A stretch of 64,000 nucleotides of DNA from Ditylenchus dipsaci (lineage: Eukaryota; Nematoda; Chromadorea; Rhabditida; Anguinidae). Position 1 is the stretch's first letter. Every line of letters begins with the position of its first letter. Position numbers and translations under genes: made by a program. This document shows, piece after piece, positions 22,494 to 33,643 of the stretch. Location: positions 62,001-126,000 of the forward strand of contig SADC01000492.1 of NCBI GenBank assembly GCA_004194705.1. Reading direction: 5' to 3'. The notes under the pieces were generated by a model. It made no database searches and was not told the origin of the DNA. It saw only the letters and a list, made by a program, of their open reading frames with translations.

Positions 22494-22764
22494 TTAAAGG
22501 GGGGTGACACTTGGGTGGGTTGAAAAATGGGTTTGGCAACCTAATGAAAAATCCATTGACGGGTTGCAAAAACATTTTAAATATAAAAATATTTATTTGA
22601 TTTTATGATGGGTTTCACTAAATATTGTCGAATAATGTAGTGAAACCCATCATAAAATCACATAAATAATTTTATATATAAAATGTTTTTGCAACCCGTC
22701 AATGGATTTTTCATTAGGTTGGCAAACCCATTTCTCAACCCCCCAAGTGTCACCCCCTTTAAAC
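22494..22764. mobile_element. TTAA-bounded MITE, GGGGGTGACACTTGG family
   Basis: Ends TTAAAGGGGGGTGACACTTG and its inverse finishing CCCCCTTTAA. The arms continue for about 130 bp each (GGTTTGGCAACC, GGGTTTCACTA). Copies near 27,570-27,838 and 39,640-39,907. A half-copy (AGGGCGGTGACATTTGGG) lies at 47,452. Confidence 0.65.
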
Positions 22765-22956
22765 ACAAAAAGTGGCTAATTAATCATAACAACACTGGTT
22801 GCTAGTTTTTGTTTTTGTAATTGATTGTAAAATTTTGTTTGCTATACTGTTTTGCATTCTCCAATTTTAATGTTGTAAGAAGCAATGCCGCGTCAAACAG
22901 AAAGCATCTAGAAGTTCTTCGATGTTATTACAGTTAAAGGCGAGCAAAAGCGCAGA

Positions 22957-23090
22957 TACAGTCGAACCTCTCTATAACGGCACCTCTCTATAACAACACT
23001 CTCTCTATAACGGCACCTTGGCGAATCCCGACAAATGAAAAGACCTCTATATAACGGCAGCCATTTTTTCGCATGTGTTCAGAGACAATT
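22957..23090 (+). repeat. Left end of a pogo/Tigger-type element
   Basis: TACAGTCGAACCTCTCTATA is followed by four TCTATAACGGCA subterminal words. No matching right end was found. Copies lie near 28,032 and 40,103. Confidence 0.5.
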
Positions 23091-23660
23091 ATGTATACAA
23101 TGACTTAACTTTCAAGTTGTCTTGCCGCAAAAATGCTTATTGTAATTATCTTTATGGTTGAATGTCTTATAAGGGATTTCGGCTCCATCTCTCAATGTGG
23201 GTGTGGTTTTCCTTGACACCCCCTGTTGTTGTTTTCATTGGTTTTAACTTAAAATGCAGTCGAACTCAATGAGATATAACACGAACCCGGGGACGAAAAT
23301 AATGATGTATGATTTTGTTTGATTTGCTTTTGCTGCTTGGTGGTTCATTCTACAATGAATACATGTGATATGTGGTTTTATTTTCTATGGGCTTTTAAGA
23401 TGCCATTACCCATTATACCCGGTCGGGTATCCGACCGGGTAAAATGCTACCCGAACCGAGAACCGGGTTCGTGAAACCCCGAGTACCCGGGAACCGGGTT
23501 GAGCCAAATTACCCGACCGCGTCCTACCCTAGTCGAAGTATAAAAACCGGAGACTATTTTAAAAAATCTGGTAAAAAGTAATAGCAAAGACTGTAACTGG
23601 AATAATATCCCACAGCTGTGAAGAGGAAACAGCGCGATAATTTTTTTTGTCATAAAGCAT

Positions 23661-24644
23661 TTAAAAGACCATCGCCGTTGATGACAATGGCAATTTCGAG
23701 TTTTTTAATGGGCATAACTGAATTTTGCAGCTAAAAGTCTTAATTTGCAGCAAAATATCTTAATTTTGCAGCAAATCAACTCTGCAGCAAAAAGTCTTAT
23801 TTTGCAGCAAATTTGCTTAAATTTTCAACAAATTATCTCAGTTCTGCAGCAAATTTTTTATAAAATACTTTGGATTGCTCAGAACCCCACCCTGGAGTGC
23901 CAAAGGGGTTTATGGTGGTTTGCCTTCCAGGTTTATGATGGTTTACCTTTGTGCTTACTTTCCAGGTTTATGGTGGTTTAGAATGGTCTAGGGTGGAATT
24001 CTAAGAGATTAAGCCGATCGGACTGAATTCTGATCCGCCCAATCGAATTTTCGCAAAAAGTTCACCCCCTCCTTTCAGTCAACCCCCAAAAAACCAACTT
24101 TCATGGGCTTTTGGCCACTCCACGGTGAGGTTCTGAGCAATCAAGGTTATTTTATAAAAAATTTGATGCAGAATTGAGATAATTTGCTGCAAAATTAAAA
24201 AAATTTGCTGCAAAATTAAGATAATTTGCTGCAAATTACGACTTTTTGCTGCAAAGTTGATTTGCTGCAAAATTAAGATATTTTGCTGCAAATTAAGACT
24301 TTTAGCTGCAAAAAAAGTTATGCTTTTTTAAATTCGCGGGGACAGCTGAAAATGCGAAATTATTTTTTGAATTATTTTCTATTTGCATCTAAAATTTAAA
24401 CTGCATTAGATGAGGCAAATCAACTCTTCTTAATAATAGGTTATGGCTAAGAGAGAGTCGGCTAAGTCATTCGATCTGGCACTGTCAAGCAACGTTGGGC
24501 TCGACCAGTGAAAGATTCATATTTTTTTACAAAATAAAATCGCAAACAAAAATAATTCGAAAATTTTTTCGCAATAGAAGAGCTGTCCGCCGCGAATTCA
24601 AAAACTCGATATTGCCATTGTCATCAAAGGCGATGGTTCTTTAA
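23661..24644. mobile_element. TTAA-bounded foldback, GACCATCGCCG family, with TTTGCAGCAAA arrays
   Basis: Ends TTAAAAGACCATCGCCG and CGGCGATGG-type complement finishing TTTAA. Inside, arrays of TTTGCAGCAAAA (23,735-23,870) and inverted TTTTGCTGCAAA (24,150-24,315) face each other. In the centre is a 10-bp-period GGTTTATGGT array (23,905-24,000). A shorter family member without arrays is at 47,839-48,276. Duplicates run from about 28,737 and 40,808. Confidence 0.7.
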
Positions 24645-24741
24645 AGTTTGTTTGGTTTAATTAAAAACCGTTGCTGACCGCACTTTCCCGAAAAAAAACA
24701 GCAGTAATACCTGTTCGAATTCCACTAAAGAATTTACCAAC

Positions 24742-24826
24742 CTTTGCATATAGAGGAGTGAGCATCGGCGGAATAAGTTTAGCACAAGAGAACATTGCGT
24801 AGACATTAGCGGTCAAGAGATTCGCA
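24742..24826 (-). pseudogene. Truncated second exon of the OCIAD1-like gene
   Basis: Contains the 3' part of the membrane-segment exon (from NLLTANVYAMF to PLYAK) with its donor, but the 5' part is missing because the duplication junction (24,826/24,827) falls inside the exon. It has no acceptor and so cannot be spliced as an internal exon. Confidence 0.85.
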
Positions 24827-27800
24827 ACATCAAAACTATTTTGTCGCGCGACAATGCAACAAAAATGTTGCATTGTCGTATGCTTTTCGTCGTGCGACAA
24901 AATACCAAAAAATGTTTTATGTCGCGCGACGAAGTAACAAACAAACGTTTCTTGTCGCATGACAATGCAACAAATTTTGCTCTTTGTCGCGCGACCTTGC
25001 AAACAAATTTTTCTCTTTTTCGGATTTTTCGAAGGATTTTTTCAAGATATTCATTTAGGTGTTCATGGTTAGCGTTTCTGATCAATATGCGCATCTTCAA
25101 ATTTAGGGGAAGGAGAAAGTTGTGCCATTTCAGTTTGTGCCCATTCAATTTGTGCCCATAATTGAGTTCAAAAAGACTGAATAATCCACTAAATTTGGGC
25201 AAAAATTGAATGGGCACAAACTGAAATGGCACAACTTTCTCCTTCCCAAATTTAGAATTGACTGCTAAATTGTAAATTACTCTCGAGACATTAATGATTT
25301 ATTTGTTGCACTGTCGCGCGAGAAAGAGCGAAATTTGTTGCATTGTCGCACGACAAAGTGACAAAAAAATTATTTTGTCGCGCGACAAATGTTCATTTCA
25401 AAATAGTTTTGATGTTGCTTTGTCTGGTTGCCGGTAGCAACTGTTTTGTTGGGATTTTGTATAGGATTAAGTTGTTTATTATGGCAGAATTGCCAAGGAT
25501 TTTTGTATTTTAATTAGAACGTACGCAAAGTGTAGAATAGTAAGACCTTGTACATATTGTGATTAGCATTTTTGTTGGACGAACTTTGTTTTTGAGAATA
25601 AGAGTATAATTACCTGATTTGACTTGCACAATAAAAACAAAGTATGAGACACACGGCAGATAGACAACGACAATTCAAGCGCCCGAAAAAGTAAATTTTG
25701 GTAAACGAATCTGCAAAATGTCCTTGCACTAGAAACCATAAACTTGAAATCCAAAAATTTATTGGAAAAAATCATTTACATTAAACGAACTAGCGACAGA
25801 TATATTGGACACTTAATCAATCTACTCGAATTTATTCTTGGAAAGGTCATCTCCGTATTTATTCTTGGCTCCATTACTGCCAAGAGGAGTTCCAGACATG
25901 ACGAAGGGCGCATCTTCGTAATCAAATTTGTTGGTATGCACAGGCTTCTTCATATCGTAGCCAGGACGAGGAGATTCAGTTGTACCCCATTCACTGCTTA
26001 GCCGACTTTCATCATTCTGACTGGCTGTACGGGTAGAATCATAATCATAGTTTCCAGCACCACCCACGGAAGAACGATTGGCTGAACGAAGAGCGTCGTA
26101 GCTTTTATCAGGAGCACTGGTACCACTGGAGTTGTACTGAAAAGAAAACATTATTTATCCTGCCTAATACATAAAATAAGGTTTTTTGGTAGAAGTCAGG
26201 GTGGGACGCGGTCGGGTACCCGAACCGGGAACCGAACCGGAGGCATTATGGCAAAATTACCCGAACCGAGAACCGGGTGTCCAGGAACCGGAAGAACCGA
26301 GAACCGGGTCTAGGAACCGACCGGTTCCGGTTCCAAATAAGCATTGGATAGAATTGATAACTTGAAAGTTAAATTTAAGTTTGAAGTTTAAACTTTAATT
26401 TGCCACTTTTTGTGTTCAGTTATCCGTGTCTCGGTAAGTGTTTTTCCAAATTTTGTGAATAAAAGCTTATTTGAAAGAGAAGATATGGATCTACAACTTG
26501 AAATTAGTGATTTTTAAAAAACGTGAAAATTCGTCACTTTTTGAGTTAAACAAAGTCAATGAAAAATCATTAATCAAATGAAACGATTTTTTCTGGGTCG
26601 GTCATCCTGTACAAAAATTAATATAAAATAGCCTATTTTAAGAATTTTTTTTTTTCAAACTCATATCTTTTAAAGTACCTAACTGCTACAACCTGAAAAA
26701 AGGAGTTTTTGAAACTTGTTAAGATTCGCGAAGTCATAGTCTCGTAAATAGGGTTGTCGGCTTGGCCTTATGCATATTTGAAAATTTTTGGATGCTTTTT
26801 ATATTTTAGCTCTAGTTTCATCATATTTTTCGTCTCTATAATAGCGCAAATGAAAGTTTAGAATCTTGGCTACACATTGATATATAAAACTTGTGCCTTT
26901 GCGAAAAAAAACCAGAAATTTTAATCAAGACAATTTCGGCTTGCCCAAGCAGATTTCGGCTTGGGCAAGCCGAAATCGCATTTTCCAAGCCGAAATTGTT
27001 TTGATTAAAATTTCTGATTTTTTTTTGCAAATGCACAAGTTTTATATATCAATGTGTAGCCAAGATTCTAAACTTTCATTTGCGCTATTATAGAGACGAA
27101 AAATATGATGAAACTAGCGCTAAAATATAAAAAGCATCCAAAAATTTTCAAATATGCATAAGGCCAAGCCGACAACCCTACTCGTAAATCAAATGAAAAT
27201 CAAAAGAAAGTTCTTATGATTTTCATTTGATTTACGAGCATATAATTTTCGAATTTTAGCGATTTTCAAAAACTGCTTTTTCAGGTTGTAGCAGAACTAC
27301 TAAGTTACTAGGAAAGATATAATTTTGAAAAAAAACTTCTCAAAATAGACGATGTTATATTAATTTTTGTGCAGGATGATCGACCCAGAAAAAAATCGTT
27401 TCATTTGATTAATAACTTTTCATTGACTTTGTTTAGCTCAAAAAGGGAATAATTTTATGTTTATTGAAAAATCATTGATCTCAAAGTGAAGATCTAAATC
27501 TCCTCTTTCACAGAAGCATTTGTTCATAAATTTTCGAAAAACAGTCACCGAGATATACATGTAGATAATTAAAGGGGGGTGACACTTGGGTGGGTTGAAA
27601 AATGGGTTTGGCAACCTAATGAAAAATCCATTGACGGGTTGCAAAAACATTTTAAATATAAAAATATTTATTTGATTTTATGATGGGTTTCACTAAATAT
27701 TGTCGAATAATGTAGTGAAACCCATCATAAAATCACATAAATAATTTTATATATAAAATGTTTTTGCAACCCGTCAATGGATTTTTCATTAGGTTGGCAA

Positions 27801-29904
27801 ACCCATTTCTCAACCCCCCAAGTGTCACCCCCTTTAAACACAAAAAGTGGCTAATTAATCATAACAACACTGGTTGCTAGTTTTTGTTTTTGTAATTGAT
27901 TGTAAAATTTTGTTTGCTATACTGTTTTGCATTCTCCAATTTTAATGTTGTAAGAAGCAATGCCGCGTCAAACAGAAAGCATCTAGAAGTTCTTCGATGT
28001 TATTACAGTTAAAGGCGAGCAAAAGCGCAGATACAGTCGAACCTCTCTATAACGGCACCTCTCTATAACAACACTCTCTCTATAACGGCACCTTGGCGAA
28101 TCCCGACAAATGAAAAGACCTCTATATAACGGCAGCCATTTTTTTCGCATGTGTTCAGAGACAATTATGTATACAATGACTTAACTTTCAAGTTGTCTTG
28201 CCGCAAAAATGCTTATTGTAATTATCTTTATGGTTGAATGTCTTATAAGGGATTTCGGCTCCATCTCTCAATGTGGGTGTGGTTTTCCTTGACACCCCCT
28301 GTTGTTGTTTTCATTGGTTTTAACTTAAAATGCAGTCGAACTCAATGAGATATAACACGAACCCGGGGACGAAAATAATGATGTATGATTTTGTTTGATT
28401 TGCTTTTGCTGCTTGGTGGTTCATTCTACAATGAATACATGTGATATGTGGTTTTATTTTCTATGGGCTTTTAAGATGCCATTACCCATTATACCCGGTC
28501 GGGTATCCGACCGGGTAAAATGCTACCCGAACCGAGAACCGGGTTCGTGAAACCCGAGTACCCGGGAACCGGGTTGAGCCAAATTACCCGACCGCGTCCT
28601 ACCCTAGTCGAAGTATAAAAACCGGAGACTATTTTAAAAAAATCTGGTAAAAAGTAATAGCAAAGACTGTAACTGGAATAATATCCCACAGCTGTGAAGA
28701 GGAAACAGCGCGATAATTTTTTTTTGTCATAAAGCATTTAAAAGACCATCGCCGTTGATGACAATGGCAATTTCGAGTTTTTAATGGGCATAACTGAATT
28801 TTGCAGCTAAAAGTCTTAATTTTGCAGCAAAATATCTAATTTTGCAGCAAATCAACTCTGCAGCAAAAGTCTTATTTTGCAGCAAATTTGCTTAAATTTT
28901 CAACAAATTATCTCAGTTCTGCAGCAAATTTTTTATAAAATACTTTGGATTGCTCAGAACCCCACCCTGGAGTGCCAAAGGGGGTTTATGGTGGTTTGCC
29001 TTCCAGGTTTATGATGGTTTACCTTTGTGCTTACTTTCCAGGTTTATGGTGGTTTAGAATGGTCTAGGGTGGAATTCTAAGAGATTAAGCCGATCGGACT
29101 GAATTTCTGATCCGCCCAATCGAATTTTCGCAAAAAGTTCACCCCTCCTTTCAGTCAACCCCAAAAAACCAACTTTCATGGGCTTTTGGCCACTCCACGG
29201 TGAGGTTCTGAGCAATCAAGGTTATTTTATAAAAAATTTGATGCAGAATTGAGATAATTTGCTGCAAAATTAAAAAAATTTGCTGCAAAATTAAGATAAT
29301 TTGCTGCAAATTACGACTTTTTGCTGCAAAGTTGATTTGCTGCAAAATTAAGATATTTTGCTGCAAATTAAGACTTTTAGCTGCAAAAAAAAGTTATGCT
29401 TTTTTAAATTCGCGGGGGACAGCTGAAAATGCGAAATTATTTTTTGAATTATTTTCTATTTGCATCTAAAATTTAAACTGCATTAGATGAGGCAAATCAA
29501 CTCTTCTTAATAATAGGTTATGGCTAAGAGAGAGTCGGCTAAGTCATTCGATCTGGCACTGTCAAGCAACGTTGGGCTCGACCAGTGAAAGATTCATATT
29601 TTTTTACAAAATAAAATCGCAAACAAAAAATAATTCGAAAATTTTTTTCGCAATAGAAGAGCTGTCCGCCGCGAATTCAAAAACTCGATATTGCCATTGT
29701 CATCAAAGGCGATGGTTCTTTAAAGTTTGTTTGGTTTAATTAAAAACCGTTGCTGACCGCACTTTCCCGAAAAAAAACAGCAGTAATACCTGTTCGAATT
29801 CCACTAAAGAATTTACCAACCTTTGCATATAGAGGAGTGAGCATCGGCGGAATAAGTTTAGCACAAGAGAACATTGCGTAGACATTAGCGGTCAAGAGAT
29901 TCGC
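24827..29904. repeat. Inner tandem duplication, copy 2 (5.08 kb)
   Basis: Starts at the microhomology junction and runs to GATTCGCA at 29,904, after which single-copy order (CCCCCAAAG, the rest of the OCIAD1-like exon) resumes. It differs from copy 1 in run lengths such as TTTTTTAAAAAA versus TTTTTAAAAAA. I noticed no clear substitution. Confidence 0.9.
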
Positions 29905-31102
29905 ACCCCCAAAGAAAATCAAGAATGCAGCATTGCTCTTCGGTCCAAAATGATAGTACTTCTGACGAATCAAATGCATGCATGCGGTAGTGATGGCTGC
30001 TATTGGCAAGCTTCTGGTGTACATCTGCAAATGCGCCTAGTCACTTTAAAGATTTAATTGGAAACGGAGTAAAGCAGTACTGGACGCAATTAGCATTTGA
30101 AAATGGTCGAAACTGAAACACAACATCTTTGCAAAATGCAGCACAAAAAGCTGAATTATGAAGCAAGTCGGAAAAATAATTTGATTAATGCTTTTACCTA
30201 GTTGTGCCACATTTTACAAAGATGTCGCAACAAATGATACGCCGTTATGGCTTGTTCACGTTGTTAGAGTTACAGTTCGAGTTCGGGTAAGAGGTGTTCA
30301 TGTGCTCAGAAACCTGAACTCTAACTCGATGGGGTTCACGTACATCGAGTTAGAGTTCGAGGTCGAGCTGGAAAATGTTCATGTATATAGCTTAGATAGC
30401 TCAGAATCTCACCCCAGAATGGTTAAAGGTTACTAAAGTTAGTTACTGGGGATTTACTACAAGAGACTCCAAGTTATATGCATGAACACCTCTAAATTTA
30501 ACCTCGAACTCTAACTCGAGGTATATGAACACCTTCGAGTTAGAGTTAAAGTTCGGATAACAGGTGTTCACGTAGCCAAAACCCGAACTCTAACTCGAAC
30601 TCTAACAACGCCAACAAGTCATTAGAAACTAGAGTCGTAGAGCTACCTGAAAGTGTTATCACTTTACAAAAACTGTTTGGATATTGAACTCTTTGACTAA
30701 AAATACGACACCTTTCAAAAAAAACTCAAAAGAAGGCATTTTTCAGTTTCGACCTTCGAAAATTCAGAACATAGACTATTTTATTTTCTCAAATACCATT
30801 AATCGTAGCAAACAATAGGATTAATACTACTCTATAATTTAATATCTCAAATCCACATGCATGTACCAAATACTGCACCATTCTAAAAACCACACCGTTT
30901 TAGAAGTGCACTCAGACATCTTTTGCTGTATGGCTTCTTTGTCTTGCGTGCTGAGCTGACCAAAAAGTTTGCTCATCTGCTCCTGAGTTAGCTTATGCTG
31001 ATTCAAATCCACAGGTTGCAATCCGCCCGGCTGCTGTGGCAAGCTGTTCGTGTTCAATGGCGAAGACATGTAGTCGAAAGAGCTTTGCTCAGATCCTTTC
31101 AT
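25822..31102 (-). CDS. OCIA-domain protein, OCIAD1-like, copy A
   Basis: Three exons: 31,102-30,896, 30,024-29,821 and 26,136-25,822, all phase 0, giving about 241 residues (human OCIAD1, 245). Exon 1 ends with the domain start, KMSECTSKT. Exon 2 continues YTRSLPIAA with two hydrophobic segments (around ITTACMHLI and FLIFFGGANLLTANVYAMF). Exon 3 is a serine/aspartate-rich tail with SYDALRSANRSS and a final NKYGDDLSKNKFE, comparable to OCIAD1's NKYGDTWDE end. OCIA proteins are membrane proteins of mitochondria and endosomes linked in other animals to respiratory-complex and signalling control; the role here is inferred from family. The donor AAG|GTTGGT was chosen because it keeps phase. It is transcribed away from the ADAM10 promoter copy and converges on the DUF4773-like gene. 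Extra exon copies lie downstream. Confidence 0.8.
30248..30621. mobile_element. PIF/Harbinger-like element with GAGTTA hexamer arrays
   Basis: TTA lies directly on both sides (30,245-30,247 and 30,622-30,624). Ends TGGCTTGTTCACGTTGTTAG are imperfectly inverted. The interior alternates AGTTAGAGTTCGAG arrays of 6-bp period with TGTTCATG words. It lies within OCIAD1-like intron 1. Second copy 42,322-42,696. Confidence 0.7.
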
Positions 31103-31234
31103 GTTTGCTAAAAAAAATGTTTGAAGTTTAATTCACCGAATAACATCAATTCTTATTATTTAATATAGCCACTTTCAGCATGAAATTTTTTCAACAATCT
31201 ATCAAACTTTATTCAATGGTGTCAGAGGCAAATA

Positions 31235-31667
31235 TACAGGGTGTCCAATAAAAACTGCACCATTTTTCGGATTCAAGACTTTTTACATTTCCTGTTAAGT
31301 TTTAATGTTAAGTTCTGATCTTTTTTTACAAATGGTCGGGTTAATATATTTTCTCTCTGTTAATTGAATATTTTTTAGTCATTTAGATATAACCAGGGTC
31401 CGCAGATGTCCTGATTTATCAGGAATTTCCTGATTTTTCAATTCAAATCCCGATTTTTGATCGCCAAAAATCAGAAATTACCTGATTTTTAGAGATTTTT
31501 TTGTTCAAAATCCTGATTTTCCGTTTTTTATCTGTGAACCCTGGCTATAACTGCTTTAAATTTGTTGGCTGAAACTTCAGAAAAAAATTTAGGGTGTTTC
31601 ACCGGTCCGCGGAAGCCCTTGACAAATTTTTTCAAAAATGGTGCAGCTTTTATTGGACACCCTGTAT
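31235..31667. mobile_element. Mariner-type MITE with TACAGGGTGTCC ends
   Basis: Ends TACAGGGTGTCCAATAAAA and its complement with terminal TA. The inner part carries tandem CCTGATTTTT words in both orientations (31,415-31,520). It lies upstream of OCIAD1-like copy A. Second copy 43,318-43,738. Confidence 0.75.
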
Positions 31668-31816
31668 ATAATGATTTTGAGCAAAATAAAAAAAGACTTC
31701 CTTTAAACCACACCCCTGAAATCATTCAGTGGATTTTAAAAACGGCTCAAATTGTTTTACGCCACCAAATTACTGATTTACCCCTTCAAATAATTTTTTA
31801 CCCGACCAAATATGAA

Positions 31817-32350
31817 TTTTTAGTGAAATACTGCAGTAAATTTTGCGGGAATCCAAATTCTATAGTCAAAAAATGACTTGGATCGCTCAGAATCCCACCC
31901 CAGAATAGCCAGAAGTCTCTGAAAGATGTTTTTGGGGGGTTCACTAGAGGGGGTAAACTTTCTGCGAAGAATCAATTAAGCAGATCATAACTCTAATCAG
32001 GTGGACTAAATCTTTCAGAATTTCACCCTGAACCTTTTTCAAACCACCCTAAACCATCCTGAACTGCTCCAAACCAGTATCTAACTACCCTAAATCAGTG
32101 CCTACGGTAGTTTGAGGTGGTTTGGAAAAAGTTCAGGATGAAATACTGATCGATTTAGTGCATCTGAGTAGAGTTAAGATCTGCTTGATCGATTCTTCGC
32201 AGAAAGTTCACCCCTTTAGTAAAAACCCAAAACCCAACTTTCAGACGCTTCTGGCCACTCCGTGGTTGGATTCTAATCGATCCAAGTCATTTTTTGACTA
32301 TAAAATTCGGATTCTCGCGAATTTACTGCAGTATTTCGCTAAAAATTTAA
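31817..32350. repeat. Foldback with a 10-bp-period core
   Basis: Inverted arms share TTACTGCAGTATTTCGCTAA-like and AAATGACTTGGATCG words. The centre (32,036-32,110) is an AAACCACCCT array of 10-bp period. Second copy near 43,885-44,420. Confidence 0.6.
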
Positions 32351-32744
32351 ATTTGGTGGAGTGAATAAATAATCTCGTGGGGTAAATGAATAATTAACAC
32401 AATATCCAGCGCTACACAACAGTGCAAAAAAAAACAAAAACAATCACATCAAAAATTCGAAAAAGATAGATTCAGCTATTGAAATTCAGTAATCTGCTGT
32501 TTAATTTCATAATTTTGCTGATTTTTTCAATTTGGGCCTTCTACATAGGGCTGTCGGTCCAGTTAACCATTTTCGGCTGACCGAATACCACACTTCTCAA
32601 CAATAACCAAGAAACCATTTGCGCATCCAGCCAAATAATCTCTTTACCATGCATTTTTTGTTGTCCAATGCAGTTTGACAAAAAATAATATTTGAATTTG
32701 TTCTTGGCGAAATATTTCTCAACATTTTGGATTCAAAGTAGAAT

Positions 32745-33643
32745 TTAAATTTTCTTTAGCGCACTTTTAGTGCAGCACCTCTCAGTGAAACTCACAGGAC
32801 ACTGCAATGCAATGGACAAAGAAAGTAGTAGTGAAGGTGACAGAGAAAAAGAGAGAGGCGGAGCGTGCCAGCTTAGCCACCAAATGGTTGGAATTTTCTT
32901 TCTTTTCTTGTGACCAGTGCATTGGCCTTCCTCTGCCTTTTTCCTCTCACCCAAACAGTCCATTCTCATCCATTTCATGTAAGGTCAATTGATTTTGCAC
33001 AGACAAGCAGACGCACACAACAGCAGCAACGCTCAAATTTGCTGATTTATCCGCTTCAGAAAATTTTTTCGATCCGCTCCTATTTTCCAATGAAGTTAGA
33101 TTGACAGGTAAAAAAGAAAAGATAAATGGATGTGTTCAATTAGAAACAAATGAGTCATCCAAAATCCCCGCTTTGCCTTATCATTCTCTGCAAATTCTGC
33201 ATCTATTTAATTGATTTGTCCCGTCGCCACCTCTTTTTCTTTGCCCGTGCAACCTTGTGCTTCCTCCCACTTGCACACCATTTTTAATTGTCTTGAGGGA
33301 GTTTTTATTGTTGTTGTCCCAGGGTGTGATCATCCTCTTTCTGGTGACACCACTGAGTCTCGATGGAGAATGAGAAGAACATCTAGAGCAAAAACTTGTT
33401 TCTGGTTTTTTGTCCCACTCTCCCTCTCTTACTTTTTTTGTTTGTATCATAACTTTTTCTGATGCTTTTGTTATTTCTCACTGGCTTCTGGTATTCCCTC
33501 TGTCTTAACTTCTGTTTGTCCATGCTGCCCGATTCATTATTGCTGTTGTATTTCGCTACTTGCACTAACTATTGCTGTTTTTTGAGCAGATAAGAAAATG
33601 ATAAATTTTGTTAATCTCCTTTGCTTTATGTTTACCATATTTC
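32745..33643. repeat. Duplicate of the ADAM10 upstream region
   Basis: Near-identical to 44,816-45,716, the region just upstream of the ADAM10 start. It ends abruptly at the outer junction, so it has no ADAM10 coding sequence behind it. Open frames in CT-rich sequence here are not convincing genes. Confidence 0.75.

Larger units (their letters stand above)
21124..23532. mobile_element. 2.4-kb foldback with ACCCGAACCGGG arrays
   Basis: Left end AGGGTGGGACGCGGTCGGG mirrors the right end CCGCGTCCTACCCT. Behind each end is a GC-rich array of CCCGAACCGGGAACC-like words (21,135-21,260 and 23,420-23,520). Between them are further inverted repeats, including a complete hAT MITE (21,675-22,105), a TTAA element (22,494-22,764) and a pogo-type half-end (22,957). 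Duplicated near 26,200 and 38,260. Confidence 0.6.
19753..24826. repeat. Inner tandem duplication, copy 1 (5.07 kb)
   Basis: Runs from ACATCAAAACTATTTTG to ...GATTCGCA and is immediately repeated at 24,827-29,904. At the junction, GCA is shared by both parent sequences (3 bp of microhomology). A third copy lies in unit 2 at 36,895-41,979. Confidence 0.9.
16504..33643. repeat. Outer tandem duplication, unit 1 (about 17.1 kb)
   Basis: Sequence starting GATCAAGCTCTTC at 16,504 restarts at 33,647, after a 3-bp TTT filler following the end of unit 1 at 33,643. This unit contains everything in unit 2 plus an internal tandem duplication of 5.08 kb. In the stretches I compared, copies differ in homopolymer length and hardly anywhere else. 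Confidence 0.9.
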
